Assembly: GCA_029959085.1 (NCBI GenBank)
Contig: JARWIR010000031.1
Span: 1,612,001-1,676,000, forward strand
Source: Nemophila menziesii
Lineage: Eukaryota; Streptophyta; Magnoliopsida; Boraginales; Hydrophyllaceae
Direction: 5' to 3'
Length of the DNA stretch: 64,000 bases
Shown: positions 1 through 10,551 of the stretch, piece after piece
Numbering within the stretch: the stretch's first letter is position 1
Layout of the letters: every line of letters begins with the position of its first letter
The notes under the pieces: generated by a model
What the model was told of the DNA's origin: nothing
The model's input: the letters and a program-made list of their open reading frames with translations, nothing else
Database searches by the model: none
Translations under genes and position numbers: made by a program

Positions 1-2
1 AA

Positions 3-467
3 GTGCGATCACATAAGGGAGAATTAAAGGCACCTTGGCCTTACAAATATCTTCAATCGGATGCAAGAATTTGGCACAATTTCCTTATCCCTAATGTCTT
101 TGGAAACACACGAACTTCGGATGTGACTATAAAGTATGCTCTACTTTTGGACTGTGTTTTGAGAGGAGAAGAAGTAGATGTGGCACAGTTGATCTATGAG
201 GAGGTGATGCGATTTTCGGTCTCTCCTAAATCAGTTTATAATGTTAAATTTCCTACTATGATCACGTGTCTTGTGCGAGAAGCAAATGTTACATTGGGTG
301 AAGAAGAGAAACTCGAGTTTAAAGGGAATTATATTGATAATGCTTGGATCAAGGATATCTTTCGAAAAGCGGGTTCTACGCAAGTCTCGAAAGAAGAAAA
401 GGAGCAAAGTTGGCAAGAGAAGATGGAGGAGCGTTTAACGAAATTCGAAGCAGTTAAACTTCCTTAG
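3..467 (+). pseudogene. Athila-like ORF3 (putative plant transposon protein), C-terminal part
   Basis: The frame is open from the window edge, so the start lies outside. It matches the ORF3 segments at 31236-31916 and 39091-39494 (minus), sharing runs such as SHKGELKAPW and LIYEEVMRFSVSPKSVY. In plants this domain is known as 'putative plant transposon protein', and it sits 3' of pol in Athila-like elements, in the env-like position; its function is unknown. The other copies read on for about 40 more codons (NDVAQINANQVHIMKLLEQ). Here a one-base loss near 455 shifts the frame and gives a TAG at 465-467, so this copy is truncated. Confidence 0.75.
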
Positions 468-2041
468 TCAATGATGTGGCACAAATCAACGCTAATCAAG
501 TGCACATCATGAAACTCCTTGAGCAATTAATGAAAGGTCTAGCAAATCCAACCTTGGATATCAATGATGCGAGGCATTAAGCCTCGAGAGTATGTTCTCT
601 TTCTTCCTTACCATTTCTGTTATCGGCTAGTTTTAATTTCTGTTTCGAGTCTTTTTTGAGTCGTGGGGACACGGCTCATTTTTGAGTTGGGGGTGTGGGA
701 TTCGTTGTCTCTCATCTCCATTTTTCTGTTTTTAGGTAGAAATTAATTTTTTTGATACATGGGAATTAGATGTAGAGTGTGTTTAATAGCTTGAAAGCAT
801 AAGCTCAGTAGATTGATGATAGTAAGTAATATGTTTATCAGCTATTTTATGTGTATGCTTTGAGTATTTGCAGGAAAACACACGTTGATAGTAAAGAAAA
901 GATTAGTGAGCAATGCGATAGAAAGTATGTTCGATCTCAGGGAACCTTAAGAAGTGTGTAGGCCGTGAGATACAAGCTAGTTGACAAAACCATTTGATGA
1001 AAGTGCTAAAGGTAAGAAAATAACGAAATTACATAGTGTAGAAAGTGATTAAGGCGGTTCTTTCATATTTGAAGCCTTTGAAGCCTTTTTATACCTTCTC
1101 ACCTTGTGATTTTTTATTTTATATGCTATATCCTTCTCAACCCCTTCTAGCCTTTCTAAAGCCTTTTTATTGAAACACGTTATAAGCCATATCCCTTTAG
1201 ATTTTAGGACTTTTCCATATGACCCGCACTCGAATCGCGATGCATAGACAGTTGTTTTAGAGCTTGAGTTTGGGGTGGTGGGTCCACCATTATGGGAATT
1301 GTTATTGGGATGGGATTTTTTGAGCTTATTAATGGTGCTTTGTGCTTTATATTGATGATGTTTCACAAATTTTTATTGTAACCCTTTGCCGGGTAATAGT
1401 GAATGAAAAAGAAGCTACGAGCTAAATTTGCCAACAAGGGCATTAAAAGAAAAAATATATATATGATAAATAGCGTGATATCTCATCATTAAAAGAGAGT
1501 CATAGCTATAAATAAATTGATGAAAAGAAAAGAAAATATATATATTCGGACCGGCAAAGTGGAATTTTTATGTGAACATCTTAGGCTTTAATTGGGTTAT
1601 TGGGGATGCTAAACTGTGCATCAAAAGAAATCATTGGGTTGAGTGAGAAACGTTTTATGAGAGTAACTCAAGCTCTAGGGCGATTCGTTGATGGCTAGTG
1701 AGGAGAGAGCCAAAAGCTCACTCCAAATTATCCAAATATACTATCATACCGTCCGTAAGCCTAAATTACAACCTTAAAGACCTTTTGATTCTTTGCTATG
1801 TAATTGAGAAGTGATTGAGCCATTAGAAAATAGTTGAATGGATCTTTGAATACTAGTGAAAATCGATGAACAATCTATAGCTCTCTTGGGGAACTGAGTA
1901 AAGTCCCAATCCTTCTTACATTGCGAAACTAATCTGATCTCGAATTCAAGCCGTGTTGACTGTGGATATGAGAAGTGTACATGTATGTAGTTTATGAATA
2001 TTATTGCATGAAATTTTCTGAGTTATGTGCTTTAAGTTTCT
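468..2041 (+). other. 3' untranslated region of the Athila-like element
   Basis: No sense-strand gene is visible after the ORF3 tail, which runs out of frame to about 580. The stretch aligns along its length with 27534-29000 and 37493-38990 on the opposite strand. It carries AT microsatellite-like runs (about 1455 and 1545) and one antisense ORF, listed separately. Long 3' untranslated regions are usual in Athila elements. Confidence 0.7.
1049..1366 (-). other. Antisense ORF in Athila 3' region (105 codons)
   Basis: This frame runs opposite to the host element. The C-terminal ~85 codons (from VYASRFECGSYGKVLKSKG to SNMKEPP) are also open in the corresponding places of the two minus-strand copies (about 28440-28664 and 38400-38622, plus strand). 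Upstream, those two copies differ by one base (runs of A near the start) and lose the frame. Differences among copies include both silent and amino-acid changes, so selection is not shown. It could be a chance frame. No domain recognised. Confidence 0.3.
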
Positions 2042-3571
2042 TGATGTCTCCTCATTTGTGATAGATTAATGTTAGGATGAGACATCATTTTTAGTGATTT
2101 AGAAGTCATAATAGTCGATTTTCTTGAGAAATAGTGCACTTTCCTATTTTGAGTCTTGATTTAGTAAAGTAATATTTTTAAAGCATATTGGGTTTAATTG
2201 TTTATTTAGTGTGTAGTTTTAAAGATAATTATGGAGCTTAATTAGAGTCCAAGTCAAAGACTACAACTTATGGAAAGATATTTGCATGGTAATTGGAGAT
2301 AAGGAAACAAAAGCTAAAAAGATGGAAAAGGAAAAGCTGCCTAAATCTGGGATTCTGCAGTACACGCCTAAAGAAGTGCTATTTTACCCAAGAAATAGGC
2401 CGATTTTGGTAATTTCCTTTCATAGGGACAAAGATAATTCTGTGACGATTCTTTTGGTATCTTATGGAGCTCAAACCGACCAATAACGAAGAAGATATGC
2501 TCAAAACGGTCCACCAGTGTTTATCTTTATTTCCATACGAATTTGAGTTGGGCTAGGAGTCCAATAATTTATCTCTTCCTCAAGAAAACGAATTAGGTCT
2601 TCTAAACACCTATAAATACACCCTTATATCCCTTGTAAATCATCCTTGCCTCATAGTAATTAGTTCTTAAGGTTTTATTCTTCCAGTTTATTGTAGAGAG
2701 CAAGATGATGTCTTTTGTAATTTCTTTTAGTTTATTTCCTTCAGGTATGAACTAAACTCCCCATAGTTTGGGTTTTGCATATGTATAATCTGTTAATTCT
2801 AATTCTTCTATCTAAGTTTCTTTGGGAATTATATGTTTTAATCTTATATTAGCTACTTACTCAATATTTGTTTATGTGTTTTGATTTATTGTCTTTCCTA
2901 GAACTGATCACTTTAGGATTGTTTTAATAGTAGTTAGATGGTCTCCTTGATAGGGTGTTTAACTATTGAACCACCACATAATGTCTAGTGTCGATATTAG
3001 TTCTGACAAAACATGATTCTAACTAGATAGTCATTAAGGTTTGTTTTAATCACCATATCACCAATGATTGCAGTATTTGCTTAGGGCCTTAGTAGCGTTT
3101 GATAACCCTATTTGAAATCACGTCTTGGTTGTGCCGTAGCCCCCTTAGTCGCTCTCAAGGTCTAAGGTATGGGAATTTAGAATCCTGACTAAGTATACCA
3201 AGAGCTAATATTCTCCCTTATTAACTAGATTCATAGATAGAATTAGAAGGATTAGTGCATACTAGCAAAACCTAAGCTATATTTCTCATCTCATATTCTA
3301 ATCTTTTACTTTATTTGTCTTTTAATTTCTTAGTTTAAATAATTATTTTTTAAATCTATTTGCTTTTATTTTCTGTCTGTGATTATTTACTTTTACTCGT
3401 TATTTCTACTCACGCGATTAACACACTTAAGTCCCTGAGAACGAACTCAACTTACTAACTAAAACTTGCATATGTCATGTAATACTTGCAGTACTGTGCC
3501 TGTCTAGGGTGAGAGTGCGTAGTTTCTTGGCTTAATTTTATCTTATTTTTATCACACCCTAGGCGACACCA
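2042..3571 (+). mobile_element. Solo LTR (Athila-like) nested in the 3' region
   Basis: Starts TGATGTCTCC, ends GGCGACACCA and is 1530 bp, like the other Athila LTRs here. It lies inside sequence that is continuous in the minus-strand copies: ...TGAGTTGTTGCTTTAGG then CATATTCTGCTATG. It is flanked by TTTCT (2037-2041) and TTTAT (3572-3576), a 5-bp duplication with one mismatch. No internal sequence is attached, so it arose by LTR-LTR recombination after a separate insertion. Confidence 0.85.
2611..2618 (+). promoter_or_regulatory. LTR TATA box
   Basis: TATAAATA in the solo LTR, about 570 bp from its start. The same box occurs in the two minus-strand LTRs (26957-26964 and 36916-36923, as TATTTATA on the plus strand). 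In the 3' LTR at 3696-5229 the hexamer TATAAA is exactly missing near 4265. Confidence 0.55.
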
Positions 3572-3680
3572 TTTATCTATATATTCTGCTATGTTTTTCC
3601 CATTGTGTTGAGAATTTTATAAGTGTGTATTTATAGACTTCCCTTTGTTTTTATCTTTAGTTTATCGGGACGATACAACT

Positions 3681-3695
3681 TTGAGTTGGGGGTCT
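3681..3695 (+). promoter_or_regulatory. Polypurine tract of Athila-like element
   Basis: TTGAGTTGGGGGTCT lies immediately 5' of the 3' LTR. The same sequence abuts the 3' LTRs of the minus-strand copies (27534-27546 and 37493-37505). By analogy with LTR elements it primes plus-strand DNA synthesis. Confidence 0.7.
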
Positions 3696-5229
3696 TGATG
3701 TCTCCTCATTTGTGATAGATTTATATTAGGATGAGACATCATTTTTAGTGATTTAGAAGTCATAATAGTCGATTTTCTTGTGAAATAGTGCACTTTCCTA
3801 TTTTGAGTCTTGATTTAGTAAAATAATATTTTTAGAGCATATTGGGTTTAATTGTTTATTTAGTGTGTAGCTTTAAAGATAATTATGGAGATTGATTAGA
3901 GTCCAAGTCAAAGACTACAACTTATGGAAAGAGATTAGCATGGAAATTGGAGATAAGGAAACAAAAGCTAAAAAGATGGAAAAGGAAGAGCTGCCTAAAT
4001 CTGGGATTCTGCAGCACACGCCTAAAGAAGTGCTATTTACCCCAAGAAATAGGCTGATTTTGGTAATTTCCTTTCATATGGACATAGATAATTCTGTGAG
4101 GATTCTTTTGGTATCTTATGGAGCTCAAACCGACCAATAACGAAGAAGATATGCTCAAAACGGTCCAGCAGTGTTTATCTTTATTTCCATACGAATTTGA
4201 GTTGGGCTAGGAGTCCAATACTTTATCTCTTCCTCAAGAAAACGAATTAGGTCTTCTAAACACCTACACCCTTATATCACTTGTAAAAGCACCCTAGCAA
4301 TCCTTGCCTCATAGTAATTATTTCTTAAGGTTTTATTCTTCCAGTTTATAGAGAGCAAGATGATGTCTTTTGTAATTTCTTTTAGTTTATTTCCATCAGG
4401 TATGAACTAAACTCCCCATAGCTTGGGTTTTGCATAATGTATAATCTATGAATTCTAATTCTTCTATCTAAGTTTCTTTGGGAATTACATGTTTTAATTT
4501 GATATTAGTTACTTACTTAATATTGGTTTATGTGTTTTGATTTATTGTCTTTCCTAGAACTGATCACTTTAGGATTGTTTTAATAGTAGTTAGATGGTCT
4601 CCTTGACAGGGTGTTTAACTATTGAACCACCACATAATGTCTAGTGTCGATATTAGTTCTGACAAAACATGATTCTAACTAGATAGTCATTAGGGTTTGT
4701 TTTAATCACCATATCACCAATTGATTGTTGCGTTTGCTTAGGGCCTTAGTGGCGTTTGATAACCCTAGTTGAAACCTCGTCTTGGTTGTGCCGTAGCCCC
4801 CTTAGTCGCTCTCAAGATCTAAGGTATGGGAATTTAGAATCCTGACTAAGTATACCAAGAGCTAATATTCTCCCTTATTAACTAGATTTATAGATAGAAT
4901 TAGAAGGATTAGTTTATACTAGCAAAACCTAAGCTATATCTCTCATCTCATATTCTTAATCTTTTACTTTATTATCTTTTAATTTCTTAGTTTAATTTAG
5001 ATATTTCGAAATCTATTTGCTTTTATTTCCTGTCTTTTAATTATTTACTTTTACTCGTTATTGCTACCCATTCGTATAACACACTTAAGTCCCTGAGAAC
5101 AAACTCAACTTACTAACTAAAACTTGCATACGTCCTGTAATACTTGCAGTACTGTGCCTGCCTAGGGTGAGAGTGCGTAGTTTCTTGACTTAATTTTATC
5201 TTATTTTTATCACACCCTAGGCGACACCA
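3696..5229 (+). repeat. 3' LTR of the plus-strand Athila-like element
   Basis: 1534 bp, TGATGTCTCC...GCGACACCA. It is highly similar to the solo LTR at 2042-3571 and to the minus-strand LTRs 26002-27533 and 35960-37492. The TATA hexamer has been deleted. No gene is contained; the short open frame at 3892-4140 is also present, broken, in the other LTRs and is probably fortuitous. Confidence 0.9.
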
Positions 5230-5234
5230 TGTAT

Positions 5235-7265
5235 CATGTACCATGGGTCTAGCGGTTCTGCACCATCAGTAATGTGCAGAATACTATCGCCATCATTTGC
5301 GATCTGTCCAGACCGCCACCCGCGAGATTCAGTGGGTTTTCAAACCCTGCTCCAGCACAAGCCTTACCCAGAGCTCGTCGTGACGTCATAAACCATAATT
5401 TCTTCTGTTGCGCAGCTCCTTTATTGTTATTTTTTTGTAATTGCACTTCTAGTCCCTGCGTGACCAACGTCTGGTTTTTCTTTCAATTTCTTTCGAGTTA
5501 GTCCTCATATGATTCTGATGTGCAGTTGTTAATATGCCCCCATTAACATTTTCTTTTATTGCACAACTAGTCCCTGCCCCATCACCAACACCATATGAAT
5601 TTCACACCCCCTACTCCAATAATTCTGCTACTGACCTGTACGTGATCCCTAACTCCTTGAGTCAAAACTCCCATACCATCACTCCTCGCCACTTCTGCCT
5701 CCATACCCACTCGATCTTCCGCCCAACTTTTGTTTTTATTTTTGTTCCTACCCCTACCAGAGGCGCTAACCATGGGACGTTTGTCCATCGCCTTTTTTGC
5801 TGCAAAATTTTCCACCTATGGGATAGAGGTGAGTTCCTTCCTCAATTCAAAATTTGACGCTATTAATATTTTGTGCCCGTCTCCTGAACGAGCACCACCC
5901 CATCCCGCAGCTGCTGAGTTACTTAGCCTTCAGGTTGATCACATTAGTATTAGTTTTTTTCACCCGCCTATGTACGTCCTAAATTTAACTCTGGGTAATA
6001 GCCTTGACCCTCCTCAATAAAGAGAGCTCGAAAACGCGACCCTAGATCCTTATTCATCCCACCCCGGTATCAATTTGAGTGAGACGCATTACCTCCTTTA
6101 TTGTTCACCCGGCCCCCTTTTGAATGGCATCCATTCCCCAAAAGCTTCTTCCATAACGACCTTATTAGTTGACTCTCGCGGCTGTCCGGCCCCATTAATA
6201 ACCTCATTCGTCTCATTGTTTTGTGACGCTTGTTGAGGTACATTAACTCCACACTTGTCTTTTTGAAGCCCGAACCTTCGACACTCAAAACACACTTGGT
6301 GGAGACCTTCATATTCAACTAAGCACGTCTCCCCACTTATGTGAATCTTGGGTATGGAGGCTTTTCCCAAATCTAGTTCAACCGCAATCCTAGCATAATT
6401 ACCATTTTTACGAGCTTTAGTTAGGGAATCGATCCAAAGCATTCTTCCAACTAAATTACCCATTATCCGAAGAATCTGTGCCGTATAATTTTGCATACCT
6501 ACATTCGAAATACGCACCCAAGTCGTGGTATTAATGATTACATCCATATGTAGTTTAAAATTAGGTGTCCATTCCCTCACTACAAGATAGTCATCGAAGA
6601 TCATCCATGGCCCACCAGCTAGTGCAAAATCACAGTCTTCTCTTATTGCGAATTTAACCATGAAATAGCCATAGGCAACGTCCACGCTTTCAATCATTCC
6701 TTTCGGATCCATATTTGTTGCAATTTCGACGCCAAATAACCAAAACTTACTTTGTAACCCAAAAGCCTAATTACCACTGTGTTACTCCATAATTGAATTC
6801 CTTCTAAAATTTCATCTCTAGACCTTAGTACTTGAAGGAATTCACAATTATCGACTAACACATTGTTATCGAATCAAGAAACTCAAAGTCTAGCCCATTA
6901 CTCCTACTAGCTTTAATTTCATCTTTATCAATTATTGTAGGAATAATTAGGTTCTTACCTGTTGACGCACTTTGCCAGCCTGTAGTTTTCCTTGCCGGAT
7001 TATTCGAATTTGTACCACTTGAAGGGACAGCTGATGGAGGAGGCGTTCCTAATTAGCTCGCTTTAGGTAACAATGCAGTGGGCATGTCCCGCTTCTTCTA
7101 GGGCCATGAAATCTGATGGTCTTCCACCCTCCAATGGTAATTGTAATTGTCCGGTTACATCCACCTTGTCCGGGGGAGTTTCCGGCATTGGATTGATGGG
7201 AGAAACAATTTTGCATATAACGGTTAGTTTTTGAGTTTTCAGTAGAGAGCTTTTTTTGTTCAATT
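5235..7265 (-). mobile_element. LINE fragment (ORF1 region), minus strand
   Basis: Several minus-strand frames read as pieces of one plant LINE ORF1: an N-terminal piece at 7063-7263, the DUF4283/zinc-knuckle core at 6098-6712, and low-complexity C-terminal pieces (about 5582-5815 and 5249-5467). Frames are interrupted by stops and shifts. The fragment stops at the Athila LTR end (5229), so ORF2 may continue on the far side of that insertion, outside the window. It is slightly richer in G+C than its surroundings. Confidence 0.6.
6098..6712 (-). pseudogene. LINE ORF1 protein core: DUF4283 plus zinc-knuckle
   Basis: Seen: the DUF4283-type run with FALAGGPWMIFDDYLVVREW (residues about 29-48), then WVRISNVG, and a degenerate zinc-knuckle YEGLHQVCFECRRFG...C near residues 135-155, where the usual histidine is not in place. 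In plant L1-type LINEs this protein binds the element RNA and accompanies the ORF2 endonuclease/reverse transcriptase. The first methionine is internal to the domain, so the true N-terminus lies upstream in another frame (7063-7263). It is a decayed copy with no ORF2 next to it in the window. Confidence 0.7.
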
Positions 7266-7661
7266 TTTTAAAATTACTTAGATAAATATTTATTTACTAT
7301 TTCTTTATTAACTAATATTTACACCTAACCCCTTATTAATTTAAAATATTTTTATATAAGACCTTTAATTTTAACAAATTATTATAAAACCCACTCACTT
7401 TTAATAAATAATTTTTTTATTTGTAATTATAAACATACCCGACCTACTCACCCCCTACATTACATTGTGGGTGTAAAATTATTTAAGAGTTATATTTTTA
7501 TTACATTTAAGCGTTATTTAATTTTCATTAAATTTAAGTTCATGATTTTTTATCATCGTAAAGTATTTCTTTTTTATACATGTGAGAGCCACCGAGAGCC
7601 ATTTTGGGCTCGAAATCAATTGACTCCAGTAAGATCCGATCTCTCGATCTCTTGTCTATGT
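7266..7661. other. AT-rich intergenic stretch
   Basis: Very A+T-rich with long T and A runs. I see no gene, terminal repeat or recognisable element remnant. The small open frame at 7467-7664 is probably chance. Confidence 0.5.
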
Positions 7662-7670
7662 TAAGTAGTT

Positions 7671-7851
7671 GAGTAATGCTAGATATCACCCCAAATCGTA
7701 TCACCCTTTTATCGTCTCCTACGTGGATTTCAAATGGACCAATCATATGATTTCTTTTTCCTGATTTATCATTTTCTCTCTCTTTTATGATTGGTCCACG
7801 TAAGGGGCGATAAAAGGGTGATGTGATTTGGGGTGATATCTAGCATTACTC
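7671..7851. mobile_element. Mutator-type MITE, 181 bp
   Basis: Near-perfect terminal inverted repeats: GAGTAATGCTAGATATCACC at the left, its complement GGTGATATCTAGCATTACTC at the right. The arms continue inward with a few mismatches (ATCACCCTTTTATCG / CGATAAAAGGGTGAT). Flanks TAAGTAGTT (7662-7670) and TAAGTAGTC (7852-7860) form a 9-bp duplication with one mismatch, the size typical of Mutator-like elements. An 8-bp hAT-type duplication is the alternative. No coding capacity. Confidence 0.85.
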
Positions 7852-7891
7852 TAAGTAGTCTAACCACTAGTGACCAACTATCAATCTTATC

Positions 7892-7998
7892 GTAAAGTAT
7901 TTTAAACTAAAATAATTAATGTTTAACTAAAGTATTAATTACTAAAATAATTAATGTTTAACTAAAGTATTTTAATTAAAAATAATTATTGTTTAACT
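7892..7998. repeat. Short tandem repeat, about 35-bp unit
   Basis: Three imperfect copies of an A+T-rich unit built on AAAATAATTAATGTTTAACTA and AAGTATT. No gene. Confidence 0.6.
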
Positions 7999-8430
7999 AG
8001 TTGAGTTAATACTGGTAAGAGCTTTGATTTTCTTTCTAAACGGTACATATTCAAACCGAGTCAATGACTTTGAATTCAAAATGGTTTTCCGATGTATTAA
8101 AAAAATTATTGTTTTTTTATATAATATTTTTTAAGGTAATGTTGGGTATAACCTAAATATCATCAATAATGTAACAGTTAGGTGATCCAATCATGGATAT
8201 TCTTTTTCTAGATTTGTTTTTTTTCTTTTTTTATGATTGACCAACTAACCACCACATGCTAGAACGCTTGGTATCCTTTAGCAAAATGGGTTCTATCGGA
8301 AACCTCTCTTCTCTCTCATCTTTTCCCATCACCACCGACTAAATCTCCTTTCCGATCATCTCTCAACCCCTTCACCCCCACCTTTTAACCTCTTTTCTTT
8401 CCTTTCTTCAGTTTCTCTTACCCTCTTTCC

Positions 8431-10253
8431 ATGGAGTTTTTCTCGGCAAATCACCCAAATAGTAAGGATGGAAGTGTCGTTCATTCTAAGAACAACACAA
8501 ATCGTTATAATATTCAGGAAGAACATAAGCTTACTGCAAAGCTTATGAATAAGAAGATACTCAATGCTAGTATTATTAAAGTTCACATCAATAGACATTG
8601 GAATCTCAAGGGAGAAGTTAAAGCATCAAGAATAGGACAAAACGAGTTTTGTCTAATCTTTGATAACTTTGAAGATAAAGAAAAGGTTTGGATCAGTAGG
8701 CCTTGGACATTAATGGGTAAACATTTTGCCATTAATGACCCAATTATTTCCGGTTCTCAGCGTATTAAATTTACCTATTTATGGCTTCAAATTTATGGGA
8801 TGCCTTTGGATCTCCTCAACGAAGACAGTATTAATGAATTTTGCAATACTTTTGGTAAGGTACACAAAATTCATCTTCCTGAGGAAGAAATTATTACAAA
8901 AAACTCATTTTCAAGAGTCTATCTTGATTGGGATTTACTAAAACCACTTCAACCTGGTGTCAAATACTGGGAATCAGAGTATAAAAGCTTTTGGATCAAA
9001 TTCAAGTATGAAAATGTGGGACAATTTTGCTATGGGTGTGGCATATTCGATCATGAGGAATCTGAGTGTGGTAGTAAAAAGAAAATCAATACAAAGTTAG
9101 GAAGCTGGAATAAGGTTTCTAGTAGAGGTCCTCCTATTATGAATCATAAGAAAGGAATTGCTAAGAAAATTAGTCCAACCGGTTTTAAACATGTTTCAGC
9201 TAGTAAAAAACAGGAAGAAGACATTGATAAAGGTAAGAAGCTATCTTATTTCTATCCGATTAGATTTGGTCCTGAGAAGAAACAACCTTTGTTTAACAAT
9301 TTTAAAAAGAAAAACCCTTTTTCTTCTGATTTAAACTCAAAATTTCAACCAAAAGTTAATCTTTCCATGGATGTTTCTTGGAAGAATGTTGGTCTAGAGA
9401 TGATGGATTCTGACAAGGGATTTACTTTTGAATCGATTAGAAAGGAAAATACTTTTATAGCTATTAAAAGTACTGTTATTAAACATTATTCTATTGATGA
9501 TATTTTTTCTGATAAAAGGATTAGACCAAAAAACCCTTTACCTATCTCTGATCCTACTATTATTAATAAGGGTAAAAAGGTCTTTATACATGATACTACC
9601 CTTTATTCGGTGGATAATAGTGAAACCCCAACCCAACCCATCTCCAATCAATTCATAAGCCTCACCCCTTTCAATCAGAAATCTCCTTTAGCCCCAAAAT
9701 CCAACCCTAAAAATCCCCCTTCTCTCTCCTCACCTGCAACGCCGAAACCTACTCTCTTTACAACACCCCAAATACAAGGTACCCTTACTCCTACCATCAA
9801 CAACACTATTATCACTGTTCAACAATCTCCACGTAAGGAGTCACCACATATTAAAGACAAAAAAATTCTTCTATTTCTAAATGATTTGGTTGCGAGTCAA
9901 GAAAGAAGTAGACAGTGTGGAATTGATTACAAAGCAAAACACCAGTTGGCTAGAGAAATTAGATATGCTGAAATTCAAGAAGCGAATCATCGTTATAAAA
10001 AATCTCTATTTGGAAATTTCGATCTATCTATCAGAAAAAAGGTTTGGAATTTGAAAAATTATTGAACTTTGAACTCCTTAATAAAGTGAATCAACGCATT
10101 ATCAATGAAATTATTGGGTTGAAGCGTAGCCATCCAATTCCTGATGCGAATTCTATTCTGCTGATGGAGTCTTTCAATGAAATGGTTATGCTCCTCAACA
10201 CACAAGATTGGGTTTACGGGGTTGTCCCTATGCAACCCCTCATGCTTCAATGA
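8431..10253 (+). pseudogene. LINE A ORF1 protein: DUF4283, zinc knuckle
   Basis: A 544-codon frame from ATG 8431, just after a CT-rich leader. Residues about 30-140 fit DUF4283 (KVWISRPWTLMGKHF, LWLQIYGMPLDLL). A CX2CX4HX4C knuckle, CYGCGIFDHEESEC, lies near residues 200-213. The remainder is Lys/Ser/Pro-rich and low complexity. The frame ends at 10065, but homologous-looking sequence continues in another frame to TGA 10251-10253, so one shift near 10050 probably shortened it. RNA-binding role inferred from the family. The final TGA overlaps the ORF2 ATG as ATGA. Confidence 0.75.
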
Positions 10254-10535
10254 TACAAATATTCTAGAATTGTCAAGGGCTTGGCAACCCTTTGACAATC
10301 CAGACCCTTAAAGATCTATGTATTAAACATTGACCAAAGGTACTATTTCTTTCAGAAACTAAGCAGTCTTTTGATTTTATGCTTTATTTTGCTTCTACTA
10401 TCAATATGAAACTTGTTCACCATGTTGACCCTCAGGGTATTGGTGGGGTTTTGGCCTTATTTACTAAAAATGATACTCAAATTGAAATTCTTAATGCTGA
10501 TGAAAATTTTGTAATCCTTTCATATCTCTTTTAAT
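10250..10535 (+). pseudogene. LINE A ORF2: N-terminal endonuclease fragment
   Basis: Begins ATG at 10250, overlapping the ORF1 stop (ATGA, 10250-10253). The N-terminus carries NCQGLGNPLTIQTLKDLC, the usual start of the plant LINE exonuclease-endonuclease-phosphatase domain, then KVLFLSETKQ and GIGGVLAL. In-frame stops are present (TAG at 10265-10267, then TGA). The fragment ends where LINE B begins. No reverse transcriptase remains. Confidence 0.65.
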
Positions 10536-10551
10536 TTCTGATCCTGCAACA

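Larger units (their letters stand above)
1..5229 (+). mobile_element. Athila-like Ty3/gypsy element, 3' part (5' part outside window)
   Basis: Seen: an ORF3 C-terminal fragment, a long 3' non-coding region, a polypurine tract (3681-3695) and a 3' LTR (3696-5229). The same order occurs on the minus strand at 27534-26002 and 39494-35960, where gag, protease and a tRNA-Asp primer site identify the family as Athila-like. The internal region is interrupted by a solo LTR (2042-3571). The element is more diverged from the two minus-strand copies than those are from each other. The bases after the LTR lead straight into a LINE ORF1 remnant, so it probably inserted into that LINE; the other flank is outside the window. 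Confidence 0.85.
8290..10535 (+). mobile_element. LINE A, L1-type, truncated within ORF2
   Basis: A CT-rich 5' leader, a nearly intact ORF1 (8431-10253 with one shift) and the first ~95 codons of the ORF2 endonuclease (from 10250). The sequence then changes into a second LINE at about 10536. The rest of ORF2 is missing. Either LINE B inserted here, or A was cut by rearrangement; no matching remainder of A is seen after LINE B. Confidence 0.75.

Noticed and set aside
2286..2486. Small protein gene in the Athila LTR (also 3892-4140)
   Set aside because: The frame differs in length between LTR copies and carries no recognisable domain; the LTR explains the sequence.
5534..6020. Plus-strand ORFs in the 5.3-6.0 kb region
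   Set aside because: They overlap minus-strand LINE ORF1 remnants, have no domain, and look like antisense shadows.
8130..8280. A second MITE near 8.2 kb, suggested by AATCATGGATATTC and ATGATTGACC
   Set aside because: No matching terminal repeats or target duplication could be found.
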